Below are positions 1 to 12,109 of a stretch of 64,000 nucleotides of DNA, piece by piece. The notes beneath the pieces are model-generated. The model ran no database searches. It saw only the letters and a program-made list of their open reading frames with translations, and was not told the origin of the DNA. The DNA is taken from the NCBI GenBank assembly GCA_037954325.1, contig JBBMNZ010000015.1, positions 16,920,001 through 16,984,000 on the forward strand, in the 5' to 3' direction. A program made the translations under genes and the position numbers. The first letter of the stretch is position 1; every line of letters begins with the position of its first letter. This DNA comes from Fistularia commersonii. Taxonomy: Eukaryota > Chordata > Actinopteri > Syngnathiformes > Fistulariidae.

Positions 1-64
1 ACAGACACACAGACACAGACACACACACACACACACACACACACGTATATATGTGTATATGTAT

Positions 65-96
<32 letters not shown>

Positions 97-232
97 GTAT
101 GCAGTATTTTTTATAACTTCGAGTAATAATGAGATTTTAGATGGACTTATGTGTATATATATGTGTATATATTTATATATGTGGATACATGTATCTATGT
201 ATATTTGTTTATACACACACACACACACATAT
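1..232. repeat. Compound CA/TA microsatellite
   Basis: Alternating AC runs (about 1-44, 64-85, 213-228) are separated by TATATGTG-rich sequence. Only low-complexity reading frames of Tyr/His/Thr cross it. Confidence 0.95.
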
Positions 233-375
233 AAGAATAAGAATAAGAACAACTTTATCAATCCCGAAGGAAATTGTTGTGCCAGAGTTACAGAAAATAT
301 AACAGTAATAAATAATAAAAAGAAAAAGGCAGAATTAGAAATAAAAATAAACTATAACTATAAAGTGTCTCAGTG
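233..375 (+). repeat. Dispersed fish repeat with core TTTATCAATCCCGAAGGAAA, copy 1
   Basis: An (AAGAAT)n-like lead is followed by AACAACTTTATCAATCCCG, AAGGAAATTGTTGTGCC and later ACTATAAAGTGTCT. The same order recurs at 11425-11595 (+) and, inverted, at 21740-21860 and 40215-40340. This is a short interspersed element or LINE tail common in teleosts; I cannot name the family. Confidence 0.7.
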
Positions 376-388
376 AAACTATAAAGTC

Positions 389-570
389 AATAGATATCTT
401 GATATATATAGATATAGATATATACACACATACATATGTGGATGTATGAATGCGTATTTATATATAGATATATATAGATAGATAGATATAGAGATAGATA
501 GATAAATACGCATACATACATCCACATCTGTATGTGTGTATATATATCTATATATATCAAGATATCTATT
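389..570. repeat. Long inverted repeat (hairpin), arms about 70 bp
   Basis: The left arm 389-461 (starting AATAGATATCTTGATATATA and ending GCGTATTTAT) is almost the exact reverse complement of the right arm 502-570, with a 40-bp GATA-rich loop. Differences are a few bases and one small indel. It abuts a Tigger-like element at 579. Confidence 0.85.
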
Positions 571-578
571 ATTTCTAC

Positions 579-767
579 ATACGCCGTATTTTCCGCACTA
601 TAAGGCACCTAAAAGCCTTTAATCTTCTCAAAAACCGACAGTGCGCCTTATAATCAGGTGCGCCTTATATATGGATGAATATTGAGCCGCAAGAGGTCTT
701 GCATCTATGTGAAGCAGCCGCCGACTCCTTTTTTTTTCCATAGAAGAAGTAGCGTGCGGTGCATGCT

Positions 768-816
<49 letters not shown>

Positions 817-1266
817 TGCGCCAAGCGTGCAATTTCATTTCCATTTGTGCGTGTTTTTATAAAGACCCCAAACTGGCTCATTTCAAGAGACACGCTTACA
901 AAGCGAGTTAAAACTCAAGGCAAATTGGAGTTGGAAATACATTGCTTTCGACGTAAGAGCTACCGGTACGTACGGTACCGTATTGTGAACACACTAATTT
1001 GTTTAGGGAGTGAACAGAGTTGTCAGAACATTGCTTCGTATTCTATTAATGAAGTTTGACCTGACCGATTTGACTGTTTTGTTGACGTTCCCTGTAACGC
1101 AGCTTCATCTACTGGATGCATAACGCAACCCCAACCACTACTGTAGCTTCTACTCTATGCGCCTTGTAATGCAGTGCGCCTTATATAGGAAAAAAAAATA
1201 AAATAGGCCATTCATTGAAGGTGCGCCTTATAACCCAGTGCGCCTTATAGTGCAGAAAATACGGTA
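579..1266. mobile_element. Tigger/pogo-like non-autonomous element
   Basis: The left end reads CCGTATTTTCCGCACTATAA and the right end, reverse complemented, CCGTATTTTCTGCACTATAA, each next to TA. GCGCCTTATA motifs recur inside. The element holds an (AT)22 run at 771-814. A faint transposase-like HAY-K peptide around 885 is too weak to call. Family assignment rests on the shared end type with the transposase-bearing elements at 16085-17002 and 25747-26418. Confidence 0.75.
771..814. repeat. (AT)22 microsatellite inside the Tigger-like element
   Basis: 44 bp of perfect AT dinucleotide, self-complementary, within the element at 579-1266. Confidence 0.97.
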
Positions 1267-2189
1267 GATGTATTGTATGTATGTTTGTGTGCATATATAT
1301 ATATAAAACATTGGTATGTTGATATTTATTAGTAATTGGGTCAAAGACGTGATCCATTTAGAAGACCAGAGATGAGAATTACAAAGTCAACAAAGTCAGA
1401 CTCCAACGTAGAAAGTTGGTTATAAGTTGAATATAAATATATATGTGTGTGTGTGTATAAGTTGGATACATTTGATTTAATGCAACCATGGCGTGGAGTG
1501 ACGACAGATGCCTTCAGGATCAAGTTCTAAAATCAGTTTTTCTTCGCTGTGTCCGAGGCCAGAACGCACCAATAAACGCTGGTTTTGTTGGTGAAAGTCG
1601 TCTTCGTTTGCAGAAACTCATCCGGTTCAGAACCTCAGGGTTTCCTTTCCGCTCTGCAAATGTGGCGTCGGACACAGGAGCCCGTCCCCTCGCGTCAACG
1701 ACAAACGATAAAGATGAAATCAAAAAAGAAAAGAAACCGCGGTAAAGAGAGACGCCTGTGGTGCCGGAGAGGGAAACCCGCGAGCCGAGCAGAACGGCCG
1801 GGCTTATGGGATTATCAGGCTCCCGTCCAGAACAGGGATAAAGTGATTGGAAGTCTGGGGCGGCGCAGCAGAGCGAGGCCAGGCGAGGCGGCGGAGCTGC
1901 GTTTACACAACCCGACATCTGACCGAGGCGCGTTGTGACCGAGGCTTAATGCGGCGCCGCGCTCGTCCCAGAATATAACACATTGTGGACTTTTGACGCT
2001 CTCCACTTCGATTTCCGTCGAAGTGGAGCGGCAGGTGTCTGCGCCTCCCTGGCTCGGATTTTTTTAAAAACGAAACTACTTTTATTTATAAATTTGCAAA
2101 CTCATGCTGTCTGCAGAGTTGACCTCCTACGCTGCGAGAATCATAGAAACATGTAAAACTGTCCGTTGCGCCAGTCGACGGTATGCACT

Positions 2190-2266
2190 TCGTCTTTTTC
2201 TCTTTTGGGCTTTTCCCTTCAGGGTCCACCACCGCAAATCTAACCCTCTTCTCTGGATCTTAGATG
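2190..2266 (-). mobile_element. RTE-like LINE 3' end fragment
   Basis: TTTTGGGCTTTTCCCTTCAG and the following ACCGCAAATCTAACCC match, in reverse, the 3' end seen at 30660-30700 and 60235-60290 (gene-end motif, then GGGAAAAGCC and a GAA-rich tail). Confidence 0.65.
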
Positions 2267-2324
2267 GTATGCACTTAAATGAGGTATACATTGAGAGCAA
2301 AATGAGAAATTATTATAAAATTTG

Positions 2325-2797
2325 GGACACATCATCGGTTGTGTGGTCAAGCTACATGTCCCTAGCCGTCCCCTCCGATCTGCCACCTCTGGGCGACCAT
2401 CCACCCCATCGCTCCGAGCCCCCGGCTGCCGATCCAACCGGCCTCGGCTCTTCTCGGTCTCGGCTCCTCGGCGGAGGAACCAACTCCCGGAAAAGGTCAG
2501 AACAGCGGGGTCGCTGCCCATCTTCCGCCGTGAGCTGAAAACGTACCTCTTTGCCAAACACTACCCCACTTAGCCCCCCCCACCACTCCCAAAAAAAAAC
2601 AAAAAAACAAACAAAAAAAAAAACAAAACAAAGAAAATAATGTATGTATGTATATGGTTTTGAGATGGCTCTTTGGCAGAGTGGTGACTTCTGAATAATG
2701 ACTACTGCTACTTTGGATCTTCGGTTATTGAATTGCAATTTTTGTAAGTCTCTTTGGATAAAAGCGTCTTTAAAATGACTGGAATGTAATGTAATGT
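2325..2797 (+). pseudogene. L2-type LINE: RT C-terminus and 3' tail
   Basis: The frame ending at 2573 carries the peptide NQLPEKVRTAGSLPIFRREL followed by KTYLFAKHYP, the typical C-terminal end of L2-family reverse transcriptase (LW-N-LP...SF-LKT-LF). It is followed by an A-rich segment and then CTTTGGATAAAAGCGTCTTT and a TAATG repeat at about 2782-2796, the classic L2 3' terminus. The usual LWN before LP reads RRN here, and the upstream frame is broken, so this is a dead 5'-truncated copy. It would have been target-primed reverse transcription machinery acting in the nucleus. Confidence 0.8.
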
Positions 2798-2894
2798 TGT
2801 TTGCCTTTGAGTCATTGGGTGTTTCGGCCAGTTCACACGATACAGCCTCGTCAAAGGTGGCAGGCTACCGGTTGATCAGGTCTGAGCTTGTGTC

Positions 2895-3531
2895 AACTGA
2901 GCATTACAATGCTAGTTATTGAGTCGGTTAGTTCTGCGAGCCCAGCAGGGATCCTTCCGTTTTATCCATATCCACTGGTCGCTTCTTTCAGCCTCTTCAG
3001 AGATGGATCTAACCGTCCGTTGAAGAGTCCGTCCTTGAATATCGAGGTCTTTGAGCAGCCTGATGATGGAGGAAGCTACAAATCCTCTCCATCCCACCTC
3101 AACAGGACAGACTTTTGGGTTCCATCCTCGCTCGGTGTGTCGCGGTTTCTTGCACTCTTAGGCCTCTTCAACCGCATTCTCACAGGGAATAGTGACTTCC
3201 AAAGTACCCGATCCGGCCTGAGGGTCGTAGATGCCATTTCTGGGGGGGGGGGATGAGTCGCTGGCCAATATCAACCTACATTTTCCGATCTTGGACCATG
3301 GCTAGCTGTCCAGGCTTGATGGGAGGATGGTTAGGCTTCTTCTGACCCTACCATGGTGGAATGGTCGCTCTCAGAGGTAAGGAGTTTAAAACGCTCCCCT
3401 TGTTGTCCAGAACTGCTGCCAGACGCTTCAACACCCGGTTGTGCCTCCAGGTGTAACGTCCTCGTGCGAGACTGGTCTTGTAACCGGTCGGAATGTGTTT
3501 GAGAGCGGTATTGGAATGGGCAAAGGCCATA
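2895..3531 (-). pseudogene. Dong/R4-like LINE remnant with restriction-like endonuclease end
   Basis: Three pieces lie in the right order on the minus strand. At 3531-3348 the peptide contains LARGRYTWRHNRVLKRLA, the motif just after the RT zinc-knuckle in Dong/R4-type elements. At about 3236-3198 a fragment reads STTLRPDRVLW, the start of the PD-(D/E)XK restriction-like endonuclease. At 3097-2912 GWRGFVASSIIRLLKDLDIQ and EAERSDQWIWIKRKDPCWA form the usual extreme C-terminus. The catalytic VELTVPWE region between the last two pieces is not readable and frames shift between blocks, so it is inactive. Such LINEs insert by an endonuclease related to restriction enzymes. The exact clade (R4, Dong or Rex6) is not settled. 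Confidence 0.7.
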
Positions 3532-3934
3532 CCACTAGCGGAAGTACGTCATAAGTAGCTCAGACAATGAAGCTTAGGTTACGGTTAGTGGCGCCCAAAA
3601 GTCGTCTTTTACCATTCATCCCTCAGTACTCCTGACGCCGGGAGTCGCTAACTAGCCGGCTAGCTGCTTTCACTGCAGAGTGCCAAATTGATTTGTTTTA
3701 GTGTTCAAGTTTGTCTCTCAGAGATCCATCCAGCTGAACTTTCTTCTCTCAAGACCTTCCCGTTTCATCCGTTGCCCTGCTCAGCACATACTAGGTATGT
3801 ACTCTGTACTCGATTACTACGGTACCTTGGTTCACCATCTGGCATTCACCGTGGAATCCCGTTTTTCAGATAGTTTGCTAGTTAAACCGCTTATTCTGCA
3901 CTTGTTGGTGTGTCAGGGATGATCCCAGCTGCCA

Positions 3935-4262
3935 TTGAGCGAGAGGTTGGGTTCTTTCCGGACGTTCACCCGTCCGTCCGGGGTTCTTCCGCCAGACCTC
4001 CTGCCTGGCAGCTCCAACCTCAGCATCCTTCTACCCAGATTCATCTCCACCACATCCAACATGTCCTCTCCCTCTGATGGACCCATTTCCGATCTTCTCG
4101 AACCTCCTCGCTCCCAAAGAGGAACCTCAGTTCTTCATCCCGTCTCCAAAACAGCCCCCACGGTAAAAGGGCAACCCTTCTTCTTCGTCTTTCGGCTTTT
4201 CCCTTTAGGGGTCACCACAGCGAATCAACTTTCTCCATCTAACCCTATTCTCCGATCTTCTT
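3935..4262 (-). mobile_element. RTE-like LINE fragment
   Basis: Reverse-strand matches to the family at 30366-30700: the GACCTCCTGCCTGGCAGCTC segment, TCTGATGGAC, CTCCCAAAGAG-AACCTCA, and the 3' end CTTTCGGCTTTTCCCTTTAG with GGTCACCACAGCGAATC. Frames are broken. Confidence 0.65.
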
Positions 4263-5023
4263 TCACCTTGTTCTTGTTCTCTGAACCACGGTAGCCCAAT
4301 TTTCATTAGTACCCTGTAGGTCATCAGTATCAATGGCGGTCGTTGTTAACCCGGTCCACGACCGATCCGGTATGATATGGTTTTGGTTGACTCGCATGTT
4401 TGGTTTTGGCAAAAGTTTTACGCATTTATCCGGGCTTGGGACCGGCACAGGGTTGCATCAGGAAGGGCATCCGGCAACCCAATACACAATATTTTTTGTT
4501 TTGAGATCTCTTTTGCTATCTTTCAATCTTCTCTTTTATTTATATTTATACTCATATTAATTGATATTGTCATAGTTGTGCTGCTGTGACAAAAGAATAT
4601 CAATGAAGTATATCTTACATTGTCTTATCGTAACTATCGCCGTCACAAGTGCTTCTTCTCGCCGAGCCTGCAAGCACTAAAGCGTCAGACGATTCGCCGT
4701 CAATTGACTGACGCGTCCAAGTTATCGCCGATTATTTGTTTTGGCCGAGTATCAAGCGTCCGTTTGCAGCTCCTCAGCCTGAGACGTGAGGCTTTGTTTG
4801 CGCGAGGTGATTTGCGGTCAACGCGCTTCGCCAGCGGTAATCAAATACCTCACGCGGAAAAAAAAAAAAAATGAAAATACCGCGTGAAGCCGGCGGCTTC
4901 CAGTCGGGAGATTGTTATTTTGTCCGTGAATCAAAACGTGAAAAAGGGTAAAAAGGTAGAACCGAGAAAGTCAGTTGATGAAAGTTGGTTTATGACAAAA
5001 TGGAGGGTCATCGTTGCTTCAAA

Positions 5024-5025
<2 letters not shown>

Positions 5026-5054
<29 letters not shown>
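5026..5054. repeat. (CA)n microsatellite
   Basis: About 14 CA units. Confidence 0.97.
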
Positions 5055-5056
<2 letters not shown>

Positions 5057-5880
5057 TCTTCTTGGACTTCTTTTGACCCGCCGAGAATTGCCGTCCGCCG
5101 CGTCTTCCGGCAACAAGTCCGCTCTCGGATCCATAACGAAGGGCCGAGCGAGCGCATCAGTGCAATTTAATGATCCTCCTTTCTGTGCCCAGTTGCTAGG
5201 CAACCTGCGCCGTTTTTTCCATCTCAAGCCACGGCGTCTCGAAAGAGAAACGCGGCGTCGCCGGTCTGGCGGCGGGTTGACGGGAGCAGATAGAAGTCGT
5301 CTTATTTCCCGCGTTCCCAACGGCGCATTGAAGTAAACGTAAACCAGTAGGTGCGATAAAAGCGGCGATAGTTAATCGCCCCTCTTCCGTCTCAGCGGTC
5401 GCCACGGTAGCGTCGCCGGTGGCGCCGGCCTGCCGAGCTGATATTAACATCCGTTTCACGGCGGGGGGCCTCTCCTCCTCGGATGCCGTTAAATGAACAC
5501 TTTTGTGTTACGGTGAGAAGGGGATTAAATCGACCGCCGTACGTTTCTCATGGCGACGAACGCCGCCTCCCGAGTCTGAAAGCAATCCGGAAGAGGACGT
5601 CGGGTGTCGCTCGCCGTCCCCCGCTGCTTCCCGCCGGCCGCCTCAGACTCAATTTTGTTTTGCCGCCTCCTTCTTCCGCCGCTCGGGCTCATGAAGGATG
5701 GATCGGACCCTTACCCACGTTCCGAGGCGCCGATTTTTTCGTTTTATTTCAAGCAACACTCGGTGCCCGGAGGTGTTTTTCCATGCCGGGTGGTTGTGGA
5801 TTATTTAATTTTATTTTTCATTTTTTTTTCAGCCTCAAAGCGAAACCTATTTTCAATGCTGACCCCATGACATGATTATT

Positions 5881-5926
5881 AAAAAAAAAAAAAAAAAAAA
5901 AAAAGAGATAGTTTCAAAACATTTAA

Positions 5927-5959
<33 letters not shown>

Positions 5960-6071
5960 TATTAATTATGTATTATTGTTATTATATTTATTATTATTAT
6001 TGTTATTATTATTATGTATTGTTTATTATTTATTTGTTGTTTGTTATTTATTATTATTATTATCATTATTA

Positions 6072-6115
<44 letters not shown>
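5881..6115. repeat. Poly-A and (ATT)n trinucleotide tract
   Basis: A24 at 5881-5904 is followed by (TTA)n with few interruptions from about 5930 to 6115. It gives spurious Leu/Ile/Tyr runs in three frames. Confidence 0.95.
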
Positions 6116-6116
<1 letters not shown>

Positions 6117-7744
6117 TGCACACAAAAATTACATTTCTCAGCCGCTCTTGTCTTTTGTATTTATATATTCATTCATTTATTTATTCATTTATTTAAAAAT
6201 GTGCGTTTTGAAGCATGTTATTTTGAAATGTATTTCCTCTTAAATGAAATCCTCCTTCTCGCTCTGCAAGCTTGTTCCACTCAGAAGTTATGTCATGCTT
6301 TGCACATTATTTCTGCTATTTTGGATAAAACCAGATAAGTCAATTCATAAAATTGGCGTTTCACCCTCGGTGCCGGCGAGCGAAACCGTCGATGGAACCG
6401 CTGCAGGCGCTGCTGATTCCCTTCTTTTGGGCAAATTGATCAGGTAAAATCTGAGGTCGCAGCTCTAGAATTCGACTTTCTGAATGACGAGATGAGGATA
6501 TCGGATTGTTCGGTGACGTCAAACATTGAGAAATAAAAACATTTTGTCAGTTCACAGTGTTTAATTTGAATACAACCATTACGCTTTATATTAGGCACTT
6601 GAAATCATCTTGCACTATAATATCAATTCCCCATGAAGCAGTTTTTAGGGTGTCATTGCTACATTAGCTAGCTCGCCATTCACTGCAAATAATGCGCAGC
6701 GGTTTGCGGAGCTTGTGTATCACCTGGTGCGATGTTACTTTGACAGGAATCTTCATATTTTCTTTTTAATGCAGCTTTCTTTTTGCTGGCAGCCCGCCAC
6801 ATTTTTGCAAATCTCATCATTTGCTCTTTTCCTCCTGAAAAAGCCCTCTAGCGACTTTTCTTTCTGGCAAGGGCTAGCTTGTGGTAGCCGATGCGCGAAA
6901 TGGCTAAGTGCGGAAACTGTCGTTTTTCAAAACAACATCCGGAAGGTCCGATGAAAAGAAATATTTTCTTTGTGGGCCAGTACTAAATGATCCAACAGAA
7001 GGCGCCATACCATCATTCACCCTGCCGTTCACACGTTTGTTCAATGAACCCCCAAGGAACCCTGAAGAACCCCGTGCAGAACACCTCCGCACAGAAAAGG
7101 CCCTCCTTGTTGTGAAGCGGAAGCGCTAACCTTCGGAAGAAAAAATAACCCTGGAGTCCGTGTGGATCGACGAAGGCGCTGTTTTTTTTTCCATTGTTCG
7201 TGACACACAAGAGTGTGTTTGGACAACAAGCGGGAACTTTGCAAACAATGCCTGGCGGGTGATGGGATGATTCAGCCGCGTACTAAAGCTAACGCCAAAC
7301 CCAATCAGAGCAGAAGCGCCCTTTCCGATGAGAAAACCTGGTGGTTGAGTTCTCCGGTGTCGGGCTCTAATGAAACTCACAACACGCTAATCTCCTCTGG
7401 AGACGCCACCATTGTTCGGATAATCTCCTCCCCGGCGTCATCACACACACAACATTTGGACCGAGTGGCCAAACCGCTGCCGGTTGAGGCCAAAAGAACA
7501 AAAGCTTCTGGCAAGACGGATGCCGGTGCGGTCTTGCTTGCGAAGTGGTGAAAACAGTTGATTTGAAAGGTCATATTTGAGCTACTGCAGCGGGTTGAGG
7601 ACGGCTAGCTTCCCGCACGCCACCGTACGGCTTGTGAATTGTCCTGAAAGGCCTGAAAGGATACTTTTTTTTTGGGTGGTTCTGTGATCGACCGGCGACC
7701 GGGGATAGTCGGGTTAGGTTCCGGCCGCCTCGTGACTCCTCGCG

Positions 7745-7850
7745 CAGGAAAAGCAGTTGAATTCTTGTCGAAATCTTCTCGTCGTGGCAACTGAATTGCT
7801 TCACTTGCGGACGTTTCACCCCTCATGCGAGAGGCTTCTTCACTTTCTAA
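7745..7850 (+). repeat. Dispersed repeat, copy 1 (paired with 17215-17350)
   Basis: GAATTCTTGT-GAAATCTTCT, then CGTTTCACCCCTC and GCGAGAGGCTTCTTCA, are shared in order with 17240-17350. This motif set is common in fish retroelement ends; I cannot assign the family. Confidence 0.5.
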
Positions 7851-7904
7851 TGACCTGTGGGGAGTTTACCGACGTTAACCAGGAGGAAGGGAGTGGTTGG
7901 GGAC

Positions 7905-8600
7905 AAATCTGCAACTTAAACAAAACAAAACAAAAACAAATCATGCTGCACCATATACCATTATGGTGTTACTTACTCACCTCTCGCTTTAATCTGTACA
8001 AAACAAACCTCTGCTGATATTCTCATTATTCAAACGACATATTTATACACTCCAGTCTTCGCGCCGTCAAGTATCTGTCACCTTGTCACCTTTTGAGAAG
8101 GTATCGGCGAGCAGACACACTCCTGTAAACTGTTTTATTACCAGAAAACCGGGTCAAACTGTCACCATATCCCCAAAAAAAAACCAAGTGTGATATAAAC
8201 AAGAACTAAGTAGCGAGGATAAACTGCAGATTTTATCCGTTTGCACTTTTTACCTTATGGTTTTTTTGCTGTTTAATGTATTTTCTGGACTATCCAGCGC
8301 AGCTGAATAACAGTGCCTGTAACCCACTGATTAAAAAAAATGAATAATAAATAACACAATCCATCCATTTTCTATCCCTGCTCCATCTGATTGTCTTCCT
8401 CCTGCGTGCTGAATCCGTTAAAGTCGTCTTTTACGGTGCCGAAATTCAACAGCCACAGAATTTCACGACCATTTCATCGGTCCGATGCGACGAGGCTGAA
8501 TGTTTTGGCGCCGTGAAGCTCGTTAGCCCCAAAAAATTAGCGGCGTGGTTGTTCAAGCCGCAGCGTTCAAAAAAGCATTTCCGGTATGTATTTGTAAAAA
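7905..8600 (+). repeat. 1-kb composite repeat, diverged copy C
   Basis: ATACCATTATGGTGTTACTT, ACAAACCTCTGCTG, TTTATACACTCCAGTCTTCG and then a MITE-like part from about 8262 (TATTTTCTGGACTATCCAGC ... GTTAGCCCCAAAAAATTAG) follow the same order as 14040-14560, with many substitutions. Confidence 0.65.
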
Positions 8601-9596
8601 GTAAAAAAAAAATATATGTGTGTGTCAATATGTTACAATGTGGCTTATAAACAAATGCTGCCATTATTGTTGTTATTATTGCGCTCAATAGTTTGAATTA
8701 AGGTACTCAAAGTCCATCTCATCTTTATTGTAAATTTCTCAACATGTACTCTACATACAGAGTAATGGAGACGATGTTTCTCACAATCCCGTGGTGACAT
8801 AAAATTAACAAATTAATAATAATAGAGTGGAAATTAAACAGATTTACAAACATATGAACCCTAAAGAGCAACTTTTTCACCAATTAAGCCGCGGAGTCGC
8901 AAGAAAAATCTCTAGAATCATGAGCGCCCCCTTCCATGAGGCAGGAGTACCGCCTGCCTCACTTAGTGGCTCTTGGCAGCCTTTTTATGATCGCTCAGCA
9001 CAAGAAACTAGGAAGGCACATACATGTTGTTGACATGTTGGAAATGTAGTTCATGAAGCAAGAGTATTGAAACATGTTAATAGCGCCATACAGAAAGACA
9101 GAAATCCGTTTTAGTGCAGACACGCCAGCAATTGCACGATTTACGTTGAGGCTCAGCAGTCGGCAGCCTCACCGCACGTCTCTTCTCAGTATTTGAACAC
9201 TAAATGTGAAAATCCAGCCGTTTTGAATCTTAAACTGAATGAAAAATACCTTTATTGTACAAATCACAGATAAATAGACCTGTTGGAAAAAGGTGCTGTT
9301 GAGGAAAAAGGGAGCATTTGATGTGTTCAGGCGTTATTTGGGTCGGTCCACGAATCAAGAGACGAATCAAGCCGCCCCATTCGATCCCTTTACACATCTT
9401 TGAAATGTGTTAGGTTTTAATATCCTGGGTGTCAGGCTGCTGTTTTAGGATCATTGAAATGTCCATTTAATGCTTCATAGCCTTTTATGTCATCGTTCGT
9501 GTTTGTCGACCGCCTCCTATATGTAGGTCCGTCTAGTCGCATGTTTGTTTTGATCTTGTTGAGTGATTTTGTTCTCGCTGCTGTGTTTAGCTACAT

Positions 9597-9876
9597 ACTG
9601 TAATTTCCGGACGATAAGCCGCAACTTTTTTCACTTAAACAACGACGTGGCTAATATATGGACTTTTTTGGGTGGGGGACGCTAAAGAGCTTCACGCCGC
9701 TAAAACATTTATCCTCGTCACCGATGAAATGACCGGGAAATTCTGAGTCCGTTAAACTCCGACACCGAAGGAGACGACTTTGACGGTTTTAGTGCGCAGG
9801 AGGAAGCCCGAGATAGCGATCGGCTAGCCGGTGCGGCTTATATTGAGGTGCGCCTAATAGTCCAGAAATTACAGTA
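9597..9876 (-). mobile_element. Tigger/pogo-like MITE, 280 bp
   Basis: Left end TACTGTAATTTCCGGACGAT; right end, reverse complemented, TACTGTAATTTCTGGACTAT. The interior shares GACGACTTTGACGG and GAGATAGCGATCGGCTAGCC with 52354-52615 and, more loosely, with 14258-14598, 22437-22795 and 23295-23610. TA at both ends fits a TA target. The strand shown follows the layout of the copy in the inverted composite. Confidence 0.8.
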
Positions 9877-10044
9877 GTTGTTCTGTTTATATCGGAGACT
9901 TAGCAAGTTTTGTTTTTGGGACGTGGTGACAGTTTGACCTGGGTTTTCTAGGAATAAAACAATTTACAGGAATCTCTCCTCTGCCTCTACATTTTTGTCC
10001 TGATCCACCAACGCCTAGCGGTGTCCGCTCGTCCGTATCGTCAC

Positions 10045-10210
10045 AAAAGAGAAAAGATAGCAGACATTTGACAGCATGAAGACTAAAATGTATAAATATA
10101 CGTCATTTGAATACAAAGAGTAGCGGCAAGGTTTTTTTTTTTTTTTGTACAATTTAGTGCAAAAGTGCAAAAGTAATACCATAATGATCATGGTATATGG
10201 TTCAATAATG
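10045..10210 (-). repeat. Fragment of the 1-kb composite repeat
   Basis: AGACATTTGACAGCATGAAG, AAAATGTATAAATATACGTC and a T-rich run with AATACCATAATG match 22865-23000 in the same orientation. Confidence 0.6.
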
Positions 10211-11042
10211 GTACAATAAGAGCATGATGGTTTTAATTAGCCATCCGTGGCAGTGACTCTTCAGAAACATGTATTCTTATATTCAAGTGTGATTGAACGA
10301 ACCCTCTGCCGCCCACGAACAAGGCAAATTTGACACCTTTATCCCCTCTTAAGGCTTACGAAGATGCCACGGCTGTCAAAATATTGCTGCGTTCAGAACG
10401 TCCGTCTGCGTTTACGTCCGTTTCCAGATGACATCATTTGAACCCTCTCATTTGGACCAGCGAGCTTCCACACCCGTCGTTGCCCCGTTTGATCGGGACA
10501 ATCAACGCTCCGTCGTCGTGTTCGGGCGCCGCTCTTGGCTGAACTCTTGTCGGCAAAGCCGTCGTGCTTTTGTTTTGGCCCGCTCCTCCGATGTTTAACA
10601 GTGTTTTGATTCGACCAAAAAGGCGGTCACGAACAGCCATCCCGACTCCGCGGCTTCCTCCAGGATGAAGATGAAAAAGGTCCGGGCTTGACAGGCGCAA
10701 TGCGCCCCCGGATCAGGTTTGTTTAATCACAGCGATCGCCGCAGGTATTTTCATCTGGGTCTGGAGTTTGTTTGTTTTCCGTTAATAACGAGCCCCGCCG
10801 GCCCGATTTCCGTCCCACTAATGAGCGCGCTGGAGAACACGTGCACTCTTGAGCTTCCAGAAGCTCCACTTTGGATTCGACGAAGCTTGGGTTTGTTTTG
10901 CCACGACGAAAACTACTGTTTTGCGCGCCTTTGCTGGGAGTAACGCACGATGCGCCATTAGCGTGTCGGTCAGCTAACTGCTACATAGGTTTGCTAAAGA
11001 TGTTTATGTTCATTAGTGGACGCTTGGTCGATTGGTGAAGAG

Positions 11043-11395
11043 GAATGATGAAACTCAGAGGTGAAGAAAGCCGTTCGGAGAAACGTATCAGGGATGATAA
11101 TCAAGGTGGTGAGAAGGCAGGAAGTGGAAGTTCTCTGGATTTGATAGGACCAGGAATGGGTCCATCAGAGGGACATCATCTGGTAGGTGCTCCAGAGGCA
11201 CAGTAAGATTGAGATGTTTGGAATTGGATAGAGGGATGGTGAAGGTCTGGGCAGAAGGTCTGAACTTCCAGGCAAGAGGCCTGGAAGAAGACCAGAAGGA
11301 TTTATGGATGGAGTGAAAGAGGACATAAAGCTAGCTAGCTGACGGTGAGCCAAGTGGTGACCCCTTCAAGGAGCGTCCAGAAGGAGAAAAAACAG
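11043..11395 (+). mobile_element. RTE-like LINE 3' fragment, diverged
   Basis: GAATGGGTCCATCAGAGGGA, GATAGAGGGATGGTGAAGGT, AGGCCTGGAAGAAGACCAGA, GATTTATGGATGGAGTGA and AAGGAGCGTCCAGAAGGAGA follow the order of the family copy at 30410-30700. Frames are lost. Confidence 0.6.
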
Positions 11396-11424
11396 AAATT
11401 AGATTCACTGTACGTCTAATATAT

Positions 11425-11595
11425 AAGTATAAAAATAATACGAATAAAAACAACTTTATTTATCCCGAAGGAAAATTGTTGTGCCAAAGTTTCAAGTAAA
11501 ACATAACAAAAAAATAAAAAAATGGGGGGTGAATAAGAAATACAAATAAAACTATAGCGTCAAAGTAACAAGTCAAGGCTATAAAGTGTCTTAAG
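11425..11595 (+). repeat. Dispersed fish repeat with TTTATYNATCCCGAAGGAAA core, copy 2
   Basis: AACAACTTTATTTATCCCGA, AGGAAAATTGTTGTGCCAAA, and later CTATAAAGTGTCTT, as in 233-375. Confidence 0.7.
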
Positions 11596-12109
11596 GTCTG
11601 AAGTACAAAGATTTTGAGATTCCCTGCGGCTGAAGGGAGAGGAATTAAAAATATTAATTTTAATTATTTTAATTAAAAATTAAAAATATATGTAGGGATA
11701 ATTGCTTTCTAAAAGCTTAGCATAATAAACAAGTGTTCGCGCAGTATTTTATTCTCACAGCGGCTAAACGCCATATTTACCTAGCTCCTTTCCCGACTGT
11801 TTACGCGGTACAATTTCCCCGCCATCTTCTGCTCGCTGCTTTCTTAGACGTAGCGGGAGCAGTCGTCGGCTTCTCTCGAGACGCCCGATAACACCGAGTC
11901 TTACAAATTGGCGTGATTGCCGTGATTACCCCCGCAGCTCCTATCGAGTGCCGCGCGCTTTCCCCGGTAAGAAAAGGATCTGGAATCGCGGAAAAGCCAG
12001 ACAGAACCGGAGGGGATCCAATGGAGATACAATGGTTTTATTCCCCAACTGTCTCTCCAGGATGATGCGATCAGCACCAGGAAAATGACTTAGCTAACTT
12101 TTTTTTACA

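Noticed and set aside
5900..6200. Leucine- and isoleucine-rich 'membrane protein' frames
   Set aside because: They are translations of an (ATT)n microsatellite.
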